Shown in pieces: positions 41,261-50,180 of a stretch of DNA of 64,000 bases; position 1 is the first letter of the stretch; the number at the start of each line of letters is the position of its first letter. This stretch comes from an uncultured Bacteroides sp. (GTDB lineage: Bacteria > Bacteroidota > Bacteroidia > Bacteroidales > Bacteroidaceae), in contig USEY01000009.1 in assembly GCA_900553815.1 (NCBI GenBank), forward strand, positions 1-64,000. The letters are read 5' to 3'. The translations under genes and the position numbers were made by a program. Under the pieces are notes generated by a model that was not told the origin of the DNA, ran no database searches, and saw nothing but the letters and a program-made list of their open reading frames with translations.

Positions 41261-43078
41261 ATGAACATAGAACAAAAACTGGTGTTGTCCGTGGTCAACG
41301 GACTGAAAGCGCTGTACGGACAGGATGTGCCTGCCGAACAGATACAGCTGCAAAAGACGAAGAAAGAGTTTGAAGGACACCTCACACTGGTGGTCTTCCC
41401 CTTCCTGCGCATGTCCAGGAAGAAGCCCGAGCAAACGGCACAGGAGATAGGCGAATATCTGGTGGCCAACGAGCCGTCGGTAGCCGGATTCAACGTCATC
41501 AAGGGATTCCTGAACCTGACAGTAGCTTCTTCTGCCTGGATTGAACTGCTGAACGGCATACACGCTGATGAGCGCTACGGCCTGGTGGCAGCCACGCCCG
41601 AGTCGCCGCTGGTGATGATAGAATACTCTTCGCCCAACACGAACAAGCCCCTTCACTTGGGCCACGTGCGCAACAACCTGCTGGGTAATGCCCTGGCCAA
41701 CATCATTGCCGCCAACGGCAACCGGGTGGTGAAGACCAACATCGTCAACGACCGCGGTATCCACATCTGCAAGTCCATGCTGGCTTGGCTGAAGTACGGC
41801 AACGGCGAGACCCCCGAGTCGAGCGGCAAGAAAGGCGACCACCTTATCGGTGATTACTATGTAGCCTTCGACAAGCACTACAAGGCTGAGGTGAAGGAAC
41901 TGATGGCCCAATACCAGGCCGAGGGCATGAGCGAGGAAGATGCCAAGGCAAAGGCCGAGGCCGAATCGCCCCTGATGAAGGAAGCACGTGCCATGCTGGT
42001 GAAGTGGGAGGCAGGCGACCCCGAAGTACGCGCCCTGTGGAAGAAGATGAACGACTGGGTATATGCCGGCTTCGACGAGACCTATCGCATGATGGGTGTC
42101 AGCTTCGACAAGATATATTATGAGTCTGAGACCTACCTGGAAGGCAAGCAGAAAGTGCTCGAAGGACTGGAGAAAGGCCTGTTCTACCGCAAGGAAGACG
42201 GCTCCGTATGGGCCGACCTGACGGGCGAAGGTCTGGACCACAAGCTGCTGTTGCGTGCCGACGGTACATCGGTCTACATGACGCAGGACATCGGTACTGC
42301 CAAGCTGCGCTTTGCCGACTATCCTATCGACAAGATGGTCTACGTGGTAGGCAACGAGCAGAACTACCACTTCCAGGTGCTGTCCATCCTGCTCGACCGC
42401 CTCGGATTTGAGTGGGGCAAGAGCCTCGTTCACTTCTCTTACGGCATGGTAGAGCTGCCCGAAGGCAAGATGAAGAGCCGCGAAGGTACAGTGGTGGATG
42501 CCGACGACCTGATGGAGGAGATGATTAATACTGCCCGTGAGACTTCAGGCGACCTGGGCAAGCTGGATGGCCTGACCAAGGAAGAGGCCGACAACATTGC
42601 CCGCATCGTGGGCCTGGGTGCTCTGAAGTATTTCATCCTCAAGGTAGATGCCCGCAAGAACATGACCTTCAACCCCAAGGAGTCCATCGACTTCAACGGC
42701 AATACGGGTCCCTTCATCCAATACACTTACGCCCGCATCCGCTCAGTGCTGCGCAAGGCACAGGAGGCTGGTCTTACCATCCCTGCACAGTTGCCCGTCG
42801 GTGTTGAACTGAGCGAGAAAGAGGAAGGCCTGATTCAGATGATAGCCGACTTTGCTGCCGTTGTAAAACAGGCCGGCGAAGACTACAGCCCCTCGGTGAT
42901 AGCCAACTACTGCTACGACCTGGTGAAGGAATACAACCAGTTCTACCACGACTTCAGCATCCTGCGCGAGCCTAACGAAGCCCTCAAGACCTTCCGTCTG
43001 GTGCTGTCGGCCAACGTGGCCAAGGTAGTACGTCTGGGCATGGGCATCCTGGGCATCGAAGTTCCCGAACGCATGTAA
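41261..43078 (+). CDS. argS: Arginyl-tRNA synthetase
   Basis: The product has 605 residues, a normal length for the bacterial enzyme. The N-terminal arginyl-specific Add-1 domain covers about 1-110. The class I HIGH motif appears as 'SSPNTNKPLHLGHVRNNLLG' and the KMSKS-like signature as 'KMKSREG'. The C-terminal anticodon-binding (DALR) domain contains 'FIQYTYARIRSVLRKA' and ends 'FRLVLSANVAKVVRLGMGIL'. It charges tRNA-Arg with arginine in the cytoplasm. It is a single gene facing topA, with a shared bidirectional terminator between them. Codon use is GC-rich and strongly biased as expected for a highly expressed gene. Confidence 0.97.
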   Translation: MNIEQKLVLSVVNGLKALYGQDVPAEQIQLQKTKKEFEGHLTLVVFPFLRMSRKKPEQTAQEIGEYLVANEPSVAGFNVIKGFLNLTVASSAWIELLNGIHADERYGLVAATPESPLVMIEYSSPNTNKPLHLGHVRNNLLGNALANIIAANGNRVVKTNIVNDRGIHICKSMLAWLKYGNGETPESSGKKGDHLIGDYYVAFDKHYKAEVKELMAQYQAEGMSEEDAKAKAEAESPLMKEARAMLVKWEAGDPEVRALWKKMNDWVYAGFDETYRMMGVSFDKIYYESETYLEGKQKVLEGLEKGLFYRKEDGSVWADLTGEGLDHKLLLRADGTSVYMTQDIGTAKLRFADYPIDKMVYVVGNEQNYHFQVLSILLDRLGFEWGKSLVHFSYGMVELPEGKMKSREGTVVDADDLMEEMINTARETSGDLGKLDGLTKEEADNIARIVGLGALKYFILKVDARKNMTFNPKESIDFNGNTGPFIQYTYARIRSVLRKAQEAGLTIPAQLPVGVELSEKEEGLIQMIADFAAVVKQAGEDYSPSVIANYCYDLVKEYNQFYHDFSILREPNEALKTFRLVLSANVAKVVRLGMGILGIEVPERM

Positions 43079-43103
43079 CCCATTGCGGTTGCCAACCCAT
43101 AAA

Positions 43104-43149
43104 AAAGGGTGTCGGACATGGAGACTCATTCTCCGTTCCGACACCCTTT
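43104..43149. terminator. Bidirectional terminator between argS and topA
   Basis: The arms AAAGGGTGTCGGA (43104-43116) and TCCGACACCCTTT (43137-43149) pair perfectly. T-runs flank both sides, serving both convergent genes. Confidence 0.88.
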
Positions 43150-43177
43150 CTTTTATGCTGTCATAGGCTTGCGCCCC

Positions 43178-45526
43178 TTATTTCTTCTTGGCGTACCGCC
43201 CTTTCTTGGGCTTCGTAGTTTCCTTGTCGCTTTGCAGCTTCACCAGCTCCAGGCACGACTCAAGGCTCAGGTCCTCCGGCACAATGTCCTTCGGTATCTT
43301 GTAGTTGTTGCCCTTGTAGGCAATGTAGGGACCGTAGCGTCCGTTCATGATTTCCAGTTCGGGTTCGGCCTCAAATTTCTTGATGTGCTTCTTGGCCTCT
43401 GCCTGTTCCTTTTCCTTGATGAGGTCGATGGCTTCCTCCAGCGTTACCGACATGGGGTCGTACGTCTTCGGCAGTGAAGTGTACTTGCCGTTGTTGTAGA
43501 TGTAAGGGCCAAAGCGTCCGTTGCCGATGGTCACGGTCTTGCCCTCAAACTCGCCCAGCGTACGGGGCAGCTTGAAGAGGTCCAGTGCTTCCTCCAGGGT
43601 GATGGTCTCGATGGACATGTCCTTCTTCAGCTGTGCGAAGCGCGGCTTTTCGTCGTCCTCCGACGTACCAATCTGTACCACGGGGCCGAAGCGTCCTATC
43701 TTCACCGACACCTGCTTACCAGTCTTGGGCTCATTGCCCAGGATGCGTTCGCCTGCCTTGTGGGCACTCTTGGTGGCCAGTGTATTCTCTACCGAGGGAT
43801 GGAACTGGGTGTAGAAGTGCTTCAATATGGTGGTCCACTGCTCTTCTCCTTCGGCTATCTCGTCAAACTGCTTCTCCACGTTGGCGGTGAAGTTGTAGTC
43901 CAATATGCCGGGGAAGTATTCCAGCAGGAAGTCGTTTACCACCGTACCGATGTCCGTAGGCAGCAGTTTCGATTTCTCTGCGCCCGTAATTTCGGTACTG
44001 TCAGTATCGCTTATCGCATTGTCTTTCAGTGTCAGGGTATTGAAGCTGCGCTCCTCTCCGGGCTTGTCGCCCTTCACCACGTATTCGCGCTGCTGTATGG
44101 TCGAGATGGTAGGCGCGTAAGTCGAAGGACGTCCGATGCCCAGCTCCTCCAGCTTGCGCACCAGGCTTGCTTCCGTATAGCGCGGCGGATGTTGTGTGAA
44201 GCGTTCCGTGGCGGTGATGTTCTGCCGTTGCAGGCTCTGTCCCTTCTTCAGGGGCGGCAGCATGCGTGCCTCGTCATCGCCCTGCTCGTTCTCGTCGTCG
44301 TACGATTCCTTATATACACGCAGGAAACCGTCAAATTTCACCACCTCGCCTGTAGCCGTAAACGTGTCGGCCGAATGGCTGATGCTGATGGTCACCGTTG
44401 TCTTCTCCAGTTCGGCATCTGCCATCTGCGAGGCAATGGTACGCTTCCAGATAAGGTCGTATAGTCTCTTCTCCTGTGCCGAGCCTTCTATCTTGCTGTT
44501 GCTCATGTCTGTCGGACGGATGGCCTCGTGTGCTTCCTGCGCTCCCTTGGTCTTGGTGGCAAAGTGGCGCGGATGCACGTAGCGTTCGCCCATCAGTTGT
44601 GCGATGGCTGCCTTGCTGCCGTTGATGGCCAGCTCCGACAGGTTCACCGAGTCGGTACGCATGTAGGTTATCTGTCCCGATTCATACAGGTGCTGTGCCA
44701 CCATCATGGTCTGTGCCACGGTGAAGCCCAGCTTGCGGGCAGCCTCCTGTTGCAGGGTCGAAGTAGTGAAAGGTGCTGCGGGGCTCTTCTTCAGCGGACG
44801 CGTGCTGACATCGTTGATGGTAAAGGTAGCCTGCTTGCAAGCCTCCAGTAGCTTGCGTGCCTCCTCTTTCGTCTTGATGCGGCGTGCCAGCTCGGCGCGC
44901 AGTTCCACCATCTTGCCGTCGGTGTCGGGCACCAGGAAGACGGCTGTTATGCGGTAGGCAGCCTCCGACTTGAAGGCCTGTATCTCGCGTTCGCGCTCCA
45001 CTATTAGCCTGACGGCTACCGACTGCACACGTCCTGCCGACAGGGCCGGTTTCACCTTCTTCCACAACACGGGCGACAGCTCAAAACCCACAATACGGTC
45101 CAGCACACGGCGTGCCTGCTGTGCGTCCACCAGGTTGATATCAATGTTCCGTGGGTTCTCTATGGCTTTCAGGATGGCCCCTTTGGTGATTTCGTGGAAT
45201 ACGATGCGCTTCGTGTTTTCCGGTTTCAGTTGCAGTACCTCATACAGGTGCCAGGCTATGGCTTCTCCCTCGCGGTCCTCATCGGATGCCAGCCAGACCA
45301 CGTCGGCCTTCTCCGCTTCTTCCTTCAGTTTCTTTACTAATTCTTTCTTTTCACCGGGTATTTCATAGTCGGGCTTAAAGTCGTGGGCAATGTCAATACT
45401 GAATTCCTTTTTCTTCAGGTCGCGTATATGTCCATAACTGGAGAGGACTTTATATCCCTTCCCCAGAAATTTTTCTATGGTCTTTGCTTTTGCCGGAGAC
45501 TCTACAATGACAAGGTTTTTCTGCAT
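43178..45526 (-). CDS. topA: DNA topoisomerase I (type IA)
   Basis: The product has 782 residues from the ATG at 45526 (MQKNLVIVESPAKAKTIEKF); the frame extends 24 codons upstream without family resemblance. The Toprim domain lies at the N-terminus ('ESPAKAKTIEKFLGKGYKV', 'ASDEDREGEAIAWHL'). The catalytic tyrosine is Tyr288 in 'ITYMRTDS'. The C-terminal region has glycine-rich repeats ('GNGRFGPYI', 'MNGRYGPYIAYKG') instead of classical four-Cys zinc ribbons and ends in a Lys-rich tail, as in other Bacteroidetes. It relaxes negative supercoils. A -7-like box (45571-45578, reverse strand) lies upstream. Confidence 0.97.
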   Translation of the reverse strand: MQKNLVIVESPAKAKTIEKFLGKGYKVLSSYGHIRDLKKKEFSIDIAHDFKPDYEIPGEKKELVKKLKEEAEKADVVWLASDEDREGEAIAWHLYEVLQLKPENTKRIVFHEITKGAILKAIENPRNIDINLVDAQQARRVLDRIVGFELSPVLWKKVKPALSAGRVQSVAVRLIVEREREIQAFKSEAAYRITAVFLVPDTDGKMVELRAELARRIKTKEEARKLLEACKQATFTINDVSTRPLKKSPAAPFTTSTLQQEAARKLGFTVAQTMMVAQHLYESGQITYMRTDSVNLSELAINGSKAAIAQLMGERYVHPRHFATKTKGAQEAHEAIRPTDMSNSKIEGSAQEKRLYDLIWKRTIASQMADAELEKTTVTISISHSADTFTATGEVVKFDGFLRVYKESYDDENEQGDDEARMLPPLKKGQSLQRQNITATERFTQHPPRYTEASLVRKLEELGIGRPSTYAPTISTIQQREYVVKGDKPGEERSFNTLTLKDNAISDTDSTEITGAEKSKLLPTDIGTVVNDFLLEYFPGILDYNFTANVEKQFDEIAEGEEQWTTILKHFYTQFHPSVENTLATKSAHKAGERILGNEPKTGKQVSVKIGRFGPVVQIGTSEDDEKPRFAQLKKDMSIETITLEEALDLFKLPRTLGEFEGKTVTIGNGRFGPYIYNNGKYTSLPKTYDPMSVTLEEAIDLIKEKEQAEAKKHIKKFEAEPELEIMNGRYGPYIAYKGNNYKIPKDIVPEDLSLESCLELVKLQSDKETTKPKKGRYAKKK

Positions 45527-45570
45527 AGCTATTCCGTTTATGTGTGACTTCTGTCGCTCAGGTTTGGCCG

Positions 45571-45578
45571 CAAAAGTA
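45571..45578 (-). promoter_or_regulatory. -7 box of topA
   Basis: CAAAAGTA reads TACTTTTG on the reverse strand, matching TAnnTTTG, 45 bases from the start codon. No -33 match at the usual distance. Confidence 0.4.
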
Positions 45579-45684
45579 GAAAAAATAAAACTACTCACCT
45601 TATATTATAAGAGAATTTAGTAAAAAAGGTGTTTTTTCCACCCTTTTACCCCCGGCTGCTGGCCCTCCGTGCGTGGCAGCCCTG

Positions 45685-47337
45685 TCAGAAGCGGAAGCTC
45701 ACGCCACCCATCACGCTGAAGCCCTGTGCCGGGCAGCTTTCGTAGTACTGGTATTTTTTGTTCAGCAAGTTGTTCAGGCGTGCATATACCGTGATACCCT
45801 TGAACAGCTCATAGCTGCCGTGTACATACAGGTTGCTCACCGGGTCGGCCTGTTCGCCTTCCACCTTTGTGCGCGACGTATAGTTGTAGCCCACCGACAG
45901 GCGCAGTGCCTCCATCGGGCTGGCGTCTATGCGCAGGTCGCCCTCAAAGGCCGGCTTGAAGCCCAGTACCGTCTGCTTGCTGTACGGAGCGTCGGCGCTC
46001 TCGTCCGTATCCCAGTTGCGGTACACACCTGCTGCCCTGAAGCCAAACATGTCCTTGTAGCTGTAGCTTATCTCCGCTCCCGCATACATGTTCCAGGTGT
46101 CCTCCTGCAACAGCAGCAGCCGGGCCAGCATATCTCCTCCTATCACCGGGTCGGTGAATCCGAACACATCATTCTTCAGGTTCTGGTAGCCGCCATACAG
46201 GTTGAACCACAACCCGTCCGTTGGGCTTGCCTTGAAGCCGATGGCCGCGTTCAGCTGCTCGTAGGTGGCATCCAGTTGTTCATACAGCTGTCCGTAGGGA
46301 TTCAGGCTTTCCATGCGGCGGAAGTCATTTTGCAGCTTCCCGCCCGTGGCCTGTGCATAGAGCAGGTAGCTGTCCGAGAAGTTATATTGTGCCTTCACGT
46401 CGGGTGCCACGCGGAAACCCTTGCCAAAGCCGAAAGCCAGGTCCACCTGTGCCCCCAGGCGCAGCATCCAGCTCTCATCCTGCAGCAGGTAGTAGGGATG
46501 CAGTGTCACCGATGTAAAGTCCTTGAAAGCTATTTCCTTGTAGAACGCATTGTCCATGCCCAGGGCGATGGCTATGCGCTGTTCGTCCGAGATTCGTCCG
46601 CTCACCTCTGCCTTCGTGCGCACCAGTCCTTCCTGTCCGTCATTGCCTGCCGGGTCGGTCTGACGCTGGTAAAGCAGCAGGTTCGTTTCTACCCGGTAGT
46701 CCAGCGGCAGGTCCTTGTTCCGGTTCTGTATGCCCACATGCAGCCCACCCGACAGGAATTTCTGCTTGCCGTCCGCTGCCAGAGGCGTAAAGTTGAAGTT
46801 GCTCAGTCCGAAGTCACCGCCCATCTTCAGGTCCAGGTTGCGGAAGTTGTGCAGGTAGTCCACCCCTGCCCGTGTGCGGTAGAAGAACGATTTCCATTTC
46901 TCCAGTCCCTCGCCCATGTCTATCTTTCCGTCCATGCCGTCCATGGCAAAGCCAATGTTGATGCGGTCATTTTCCGACGGCGTCAGCTGGTAGCTGGCCG
47001 CAGCATCCAGGTTGCCGAACATGCCATAGCCCAGTCGGGCATATCCCGGCTGCGCCTTCTGCTGTTCCTCCTTGCCGCTGAAGGGCTTCATCGTCCCTGC
47101 CGGAATCTGGCTGGCAGGCAGCACCCCTGCCGCATACTCCACCTCCTTCTTGCTCACCGTGGGCGGCTCTACCCGTGGCAATACGTTTATCTTGGGCGCA
47201 TCCATGATGTCCGGCGTATATTCCTGTTCCACCACCACCGTGCGGTTCATGGTCGTATCTTTCGCCTGTTCCTGTGCCCCCAAGGCCAGCGGAAGGCCCA
47301 TCAGTGCCATTCCTAAGATGTATCTCGTCGCTTTCAT
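45685..47337 (-). CDS. TonB-receptor-like outer-membrane beta-barrel protein
   Basis: The product has 550 residues with a signal peptide (about 1-21, 'PLALGAQ'). A short periplasmic segment ('TVVVEQEYTPDIMDAPKINV') is followed directly by an all-beta region with repeated amphipathic strands and a final 'GFSVMGGVSFRF' strand ending in Phe. The C-terminal half resembles the barrel of TonB-dependent receptors ('GITVYARLNNLLNKKYQYYE'), but no plug domain is present. The family is conserved in Bacteroidetes without a known role; transport, assembly or scaffolding are all possible. A good promoter lies just upstream. It is the last housekeeping-like gene before the AT-rich island. Confidence 0.75.
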   Translation of the reverse strand: MKATRYILGMALMGLPLALGAQEQAKDTTMNRTVVVEQEYTPDIMDAPKINVLPRVEPPTVSKKEVEYAAGVLPASQIPAGTMKPFSGKEEQQKAQPGYARLGYGMFGNLDAAASYQLTPSENDRINIGFAMDGMDGKIDMGEGLEKWKSFFYRTRAGVDYLHNFRNLDLKMGGDFGLSNFNFTPLAADGKQKFLSGGLHVGIQNRNKDLPLDYRVETNLLLYQRQTDPAGNDGQEGLVRTKAEVSGRISDEQRIAIALGMDNAFYKEIAFKDFTSVTLHPYYLLQDESWMLRLGAQVDLAFGFGKGFRVAPDVKAQYNFSDSYLLYAQATGGKLQNDFRRMESLNPYGQLYEQLDATYEQLNAAIGFKASPTDGLWFNLYGGYQNLKNDVFGFTDPVIGGDMLARLLLLQEDTWNMYAGAEISYSYKDMFGFRAAGVYRNWDTDESADAPYSKQTVLGFKPAFEGDLRIDASPMEALRLSVGYNYTSRTKVEGEQADPVSNLYVHGSYELFKGITVYARLNNLLNKKYQYYESCPAQGFSVMGGVSFRF

Positions 47338-47394
47338 ATTCTTCTTTTTTGTTATGTTTCAATGCCAGTCTATTCTTTTAGCATCTGCACTCGG

Positions 47395-47426
47395 CAAAGA
47401 TAGCGAAAGGCGAGCGCAGAGACAAA
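47395..47426 (-). promoter_or_regulatory. Promoter of the TonB-receptor-like gene
   Basis: On the reverse strand TTTG (47423-47426), a 20-base spacer and TATCTTTG (47395-47402) match the Bacteroides consensus exactly. The start codon is 58 bases downstream of the -7 box. Confidence 0.7.
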
Positions 47427-47687
47427 CAGAAAACGGAGTTTTCGGGTTTGACTATGCCGAGCCGCCTCCTATCTTCGCGTTAGCAAAGATATAAAAAGCC
47501 GTCGGCAAACGAAAATATACGGGTGTTTTCTTTGCTGACGATAGTATGGTATATTTTAAAAGTTCAAATTAATATTATCGTAATTATGTTGTGTGTGTTA
47601 CTTTTAAAGGTGGGTTTAACTTATATTTCTGAATAAGATCTCGCATAATTTAAAATGGCATTTAGTTTTTTACTATGATAGTCGGAT
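47427..47687. other. Junction between housekeeping genes and the defence-like island
   Basis: Non-coding sequence; together with 47338-47426 the gap is 350 bases. The composition changes from GC-rich to AT-rich near 47540. A second reverse-strand -7-like box (47484-47491) is present. No attachment site, direct repeat or integrase was seen. Confidence 0.5.
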
Positions 47688-48485
47688 TTATTTATACTTC
47701 TCGGATAACTCAGCCAATAATTTATCTACAAAAGTATCTATCGTAATTATTAAGTCTTCTACATCTTGTTTTGATATAGTTGTAACACGCATTCTATCAA
47801 TATTGGATAAAGAATATCTATGAACAATATTGTTTCGTTTATGAAGAAATTTCTGTAATTGACTGCAATTTGGTAGACTAACCCCTGCGACTCTGTAGTA
47901 AATGTCATTTACTTTATCAAACTTATGGTATACTACTTCATTAAAGAAGAATTTATGGGTTTTATTTTCTAAATCAGTGATTGTATTTCCTTTTTCTTTT
48001 TTTAGTCTGTAAAACTCTTTGGCTTTTTCAAATAATATTTTATTGGTGTATATTAAGCAGAGGATCGTATCAGATAAAAATAACTCCAAGATACTAAATA
48101 AATCTGTAAATAGTGATTTGTAAACTAAAGGTAGTATGTATTCAGGGAGTTTACTGGCAGCTTCTAATTGACTTATTATTGTTTGCATAAAATTGTCGTA
48201 GTTATAATAAGCAGCCATAAAACCAGAACATGCAGCTAACTCTCCGGTGGAACAAGCGTCTGTACCTTTTTCTGATACATATATGGCATAAGGTACCGCC
48301 CTTCTGTCCTTATTCAGAATCAGGTTACTTGTTACAGTATGAGTATGCTCATTGTAGGTATAATTAGAATTGTCTGAATCTGTTATGCCAACTTTACAGC
48401 TAACCCAATTTTGTGCATAGTGTATTTGGTCGTTCGCTATGACATTTCCTTCTACCTTGATGATGTATATATTACTATTATCCAT
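47688..48485 (-). CDS. HEPN-type protein, candidate RNase effector
   Basis: The product has 265 residues, strongly AT-rich and soluble. The first 90 residues are beta-rich ('IIKVEGNVIANDQIHYAQNW', 'YAIYVSEKG'). The rest is helical and contains 'FLHKRNNIVHRYS', with Arg217 and His222 in the R-x4-H motif of HEPN domains. Such motifs are typical of HEPN ribonucleases in toxin and defence systems, but some HEPN proteins are inactive. No close family name could be given. It lies 131 bases after the GIY-YIG gene on the same strand, at the end of the island, and may be a separate unit. The role in defence is inferred from the motif and neighbours. Confidence 0.6.
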   Translation of the reverse strand: MDNSNIYIIKVEGNVIANDQIHYAQNWVSCKVGITDSDNSNYTYNEHTHTVTSNLILNKDRRAVPYAIYVSEKGTDACSTGELAACSGFMAAYYNYDNFMQTIISQLEAASKLPEYILPLVYKSLFTDLFSILELFLSDTILCLIYTNKILFEKAKEFYRLKKEKGNTITDLENKTHKFFFNEVVYHKFDKVNDIYYRVAGVSLPNCSQLQKFLHKRNNIVHRYSLSNIDRMRVTTISKQDVEDLIITIDTFVDKLLAELSEKYK

Positions 48486-48616
48486 TCTGATCCTGAGTTA
48501 TGATAAAATAGGTATTGTATTTGCACCGCTGATTTCTGATAGTCTTTGATGCGTCAAGTCATTGGATTTTATTGTTGGTATTTAGAATGTCTATTTAATA
48601 TTTCTCACGACAGCAT

Positions 48617-49837
48617 TCATATCTTTTCCAACACCTTTCCCAAATGATATTCCACCACGCCATTGTTATAAGTCGTATTAATAACCTCCAACAGTGCACT
48701 TTCCCTGTCTTTCCTATAGCCTACAAAAAGTCTTAGCGCATCATAACGACGCAAATATCGTTTCCCGTCTGCTTCATCTATATAAGTGTATTTGTTTAAG
48801 GTTGTCTGTTTCAACTCTCTATATTCAGTTTTCTTTTCACCCGATATTATTTGGTCAAAATAGACCTTTTTAATATTAAGGGTTAATATTTTCATACCTT
48901 TTGTATCATAGTTGGACACCCTCTTGGTAGCCCGTTTTTCCAGACATTCCATTTGTGGGTTATAAATATACTCCAGGATGGTGCCATCCATTATTTTTTC
49001 TATTACTGTGTCTATGATGTTTAGTGGAACAACAAACCACTCCTTGGGTTTATGGACTTTTCCGTTGCTATCCGTAATAGTCACTTCAAATTTTACAGCA
49101 TCAAACAACTGATGTAGTAACGATTCAAATATATGTGAGTTCATATTCACAATTTTGAATGTTTCTACAATTTCCACCGCTGCCATCAGGTAAGTAGGTT
49201 CATTCGCTGCGTTTGCAATACGTTCTTCGACGGCAATAGTAGAAAAACCTATTTTATACAGATTTTTCTGTGATTTTATATTTGGATTATCTGATAAAGA
49301 ACGAAGAACGTATATAAATCCGGTTACCTTGTCATTGTCTTTAATATCGGCGTTCTTGAAAAAATTGTGTGCCGTCTCTTCCTGTGATTCAGTGACAATA
49401 TAACCGCTTTCCATCACATTCTTGCGCAATGTCTGGAGCAATATATCTGATTCTGTGCCATTTTCGTAAATACATCTTGTACGCCCGTCATAGCGTTTAT
49501 TCGTATCGTTCCATTGCTTTTTCTCCATTTTGTCCAGATATAGCATCTGTCCGTCAACAACATAATACTGCCCGGCTTCGATGTTTTCTGTCTTCGATAA
49601 CTTTGCAAGATTGCGTATGCCTAGACTAAGTTCTTTATGTACCTTCTCAAACTGCGGCTTGAAAACAAAAAAGTCCGGGCAGGGTTTACGCTGTGCCACA
49701 TAATCAGCTTTTGCTCTCTTCTCCATGACTTTCTTCATGTCATCGGGTATGTCAAACAGCGAACGCTCTTTTTCTGTCATATCCAACAAAGGATCGTTCA
49801 GCAAATCTTCCAGTTCCTTATTTACATCCATGCTCAT
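48617..49837 (-). CDS. GIY-YIG (T5orf172-like) nuclease fused to an ASCH domain
   Basis: The product has 406 residues. Residues 1-150 contain a short 'DLLNDPLLDM' motif and a linker-like region. The GIY-YIG domain is at about 172-275: 'FIYVLRS' and 'LYKIGFS' are the two strands, Arg206 follows in 'VEERIANA', and 'FESLLHQLF' carries Glu238, a probable metal-binding residue. The T5orf172 type cuts DNA. Residues about 315-406 form an ASCH-like domain ('ILTLNIKKVYFDQIISGEKK', 'TEYREL', 'RLFVGYRKDRESALLEV'), a fold that can bind RNA or modified nucleic acid. The start overlaps the stop of the 88-residue gene by ATGA, so the two are translationally coupled. As the only clear nuclease of the operon it is the likely effector of a restriction-like system. 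Confidence 0.75.
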   Translation of the reverse strand: MSMDVNKELEDLLNDPLLDMTEKERSLFDIPDDMKKVMEKRAKADYVAQRKPCPDFFVFKPQFEKVHKELSLGIRNLAKLSKTENIEAGQYYVVDGQMLYLDKMEKKQWNDTNKRYDGRTRCIYENGTESDILLQTLRKNVMESGYIVTESQEETAHNFFKNADIKDNDKVTGFIYVLRSLSDNPNIKSQKNLYKIGFSTIAVEERIANAANEPTYLMAAVEIVETFKIVNMNSHIFESLLHQLFDAVKFEVTITDSNGKVHKPKEWFVVPLNIIDTVIEKIMDGTILEYIYNPQMECLEKRATKRVSNYDTKGMKILTLNIKKVYFDQIISGEKKTEYRELKQTTLNKYTYIDEADGKRYLRRYDALRLFVGYRKDRESALLEVINTTYNNGVVEYHLGKVLEKI

Positions 49838-50100
49838 TCACTTAATAAATTAAGCCGGTCAAATATTTTTAATGCCGATTTATCAGGACGATTACGCATG
49901 CTTTTCAATGATGCAAAAAGCATCTTTTCAGCTAAGTCACCATCTTTTTGCGGCTCACGCCCGTGGGCTTCTACCCAGTCCGTTATTTCCACCAGTTTTA
50001 GTGCCAGCCGGTCGTTTGCCGTCGGCACCATGGCTTTAGGGCGCACGTCATCCAGCAATGGGTCTTCAAATATATCCAGCAGTTCTTTAGGCCATTCCAT
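49834..50100 (-). CDS. Small protein sharing a motif with the GIY-YIG nuclease
   Basis: The product has 88 residues, is soluble and charged, with no membrane segment. The start contains 'LLDIFEDPLLDD', resembling 'LEDLLNDPLLDM' at the start of the downstream nuclease. The rest ('TANDRLALKLVEITDWVEAH', 'LAEKMLFASLKSMR') looks like a helical DNA-binding or dimerisation module. The stop overlaps the nuclease ATG by four bases. It may be the N-terminal half of an ancestral single protein that is now split, or an accessory subunit. A homologue search would decide. It is 80 bases after the helicase gene. Confidence 0.65.
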   Translation of the reverse strand: MEWPKELLDIFEDPLLDDVRPKAMVPTANDRLALKLVEITDWVEAHGREPQKDGDLAEKMLFASLKSMRNRPDKSALKIFDRLNLLSE

Positions 50101-50180
50101 AAGTATTTTGTCCTTTAGTCTTTTAGCTTTTAAGCTATTATTTCGTATTGATGTATAAACTCAAAAACTCACTTACTTAA

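Noticed and set aside
45673..47316. A 547-codon open frame opposite the TonB-receptor-like gene
   Set aside because: The translation is rich in His/Arg/Gln/Val without domain pattern; the reverse strand has signal peptide, barrel strands and a consensus promoter.
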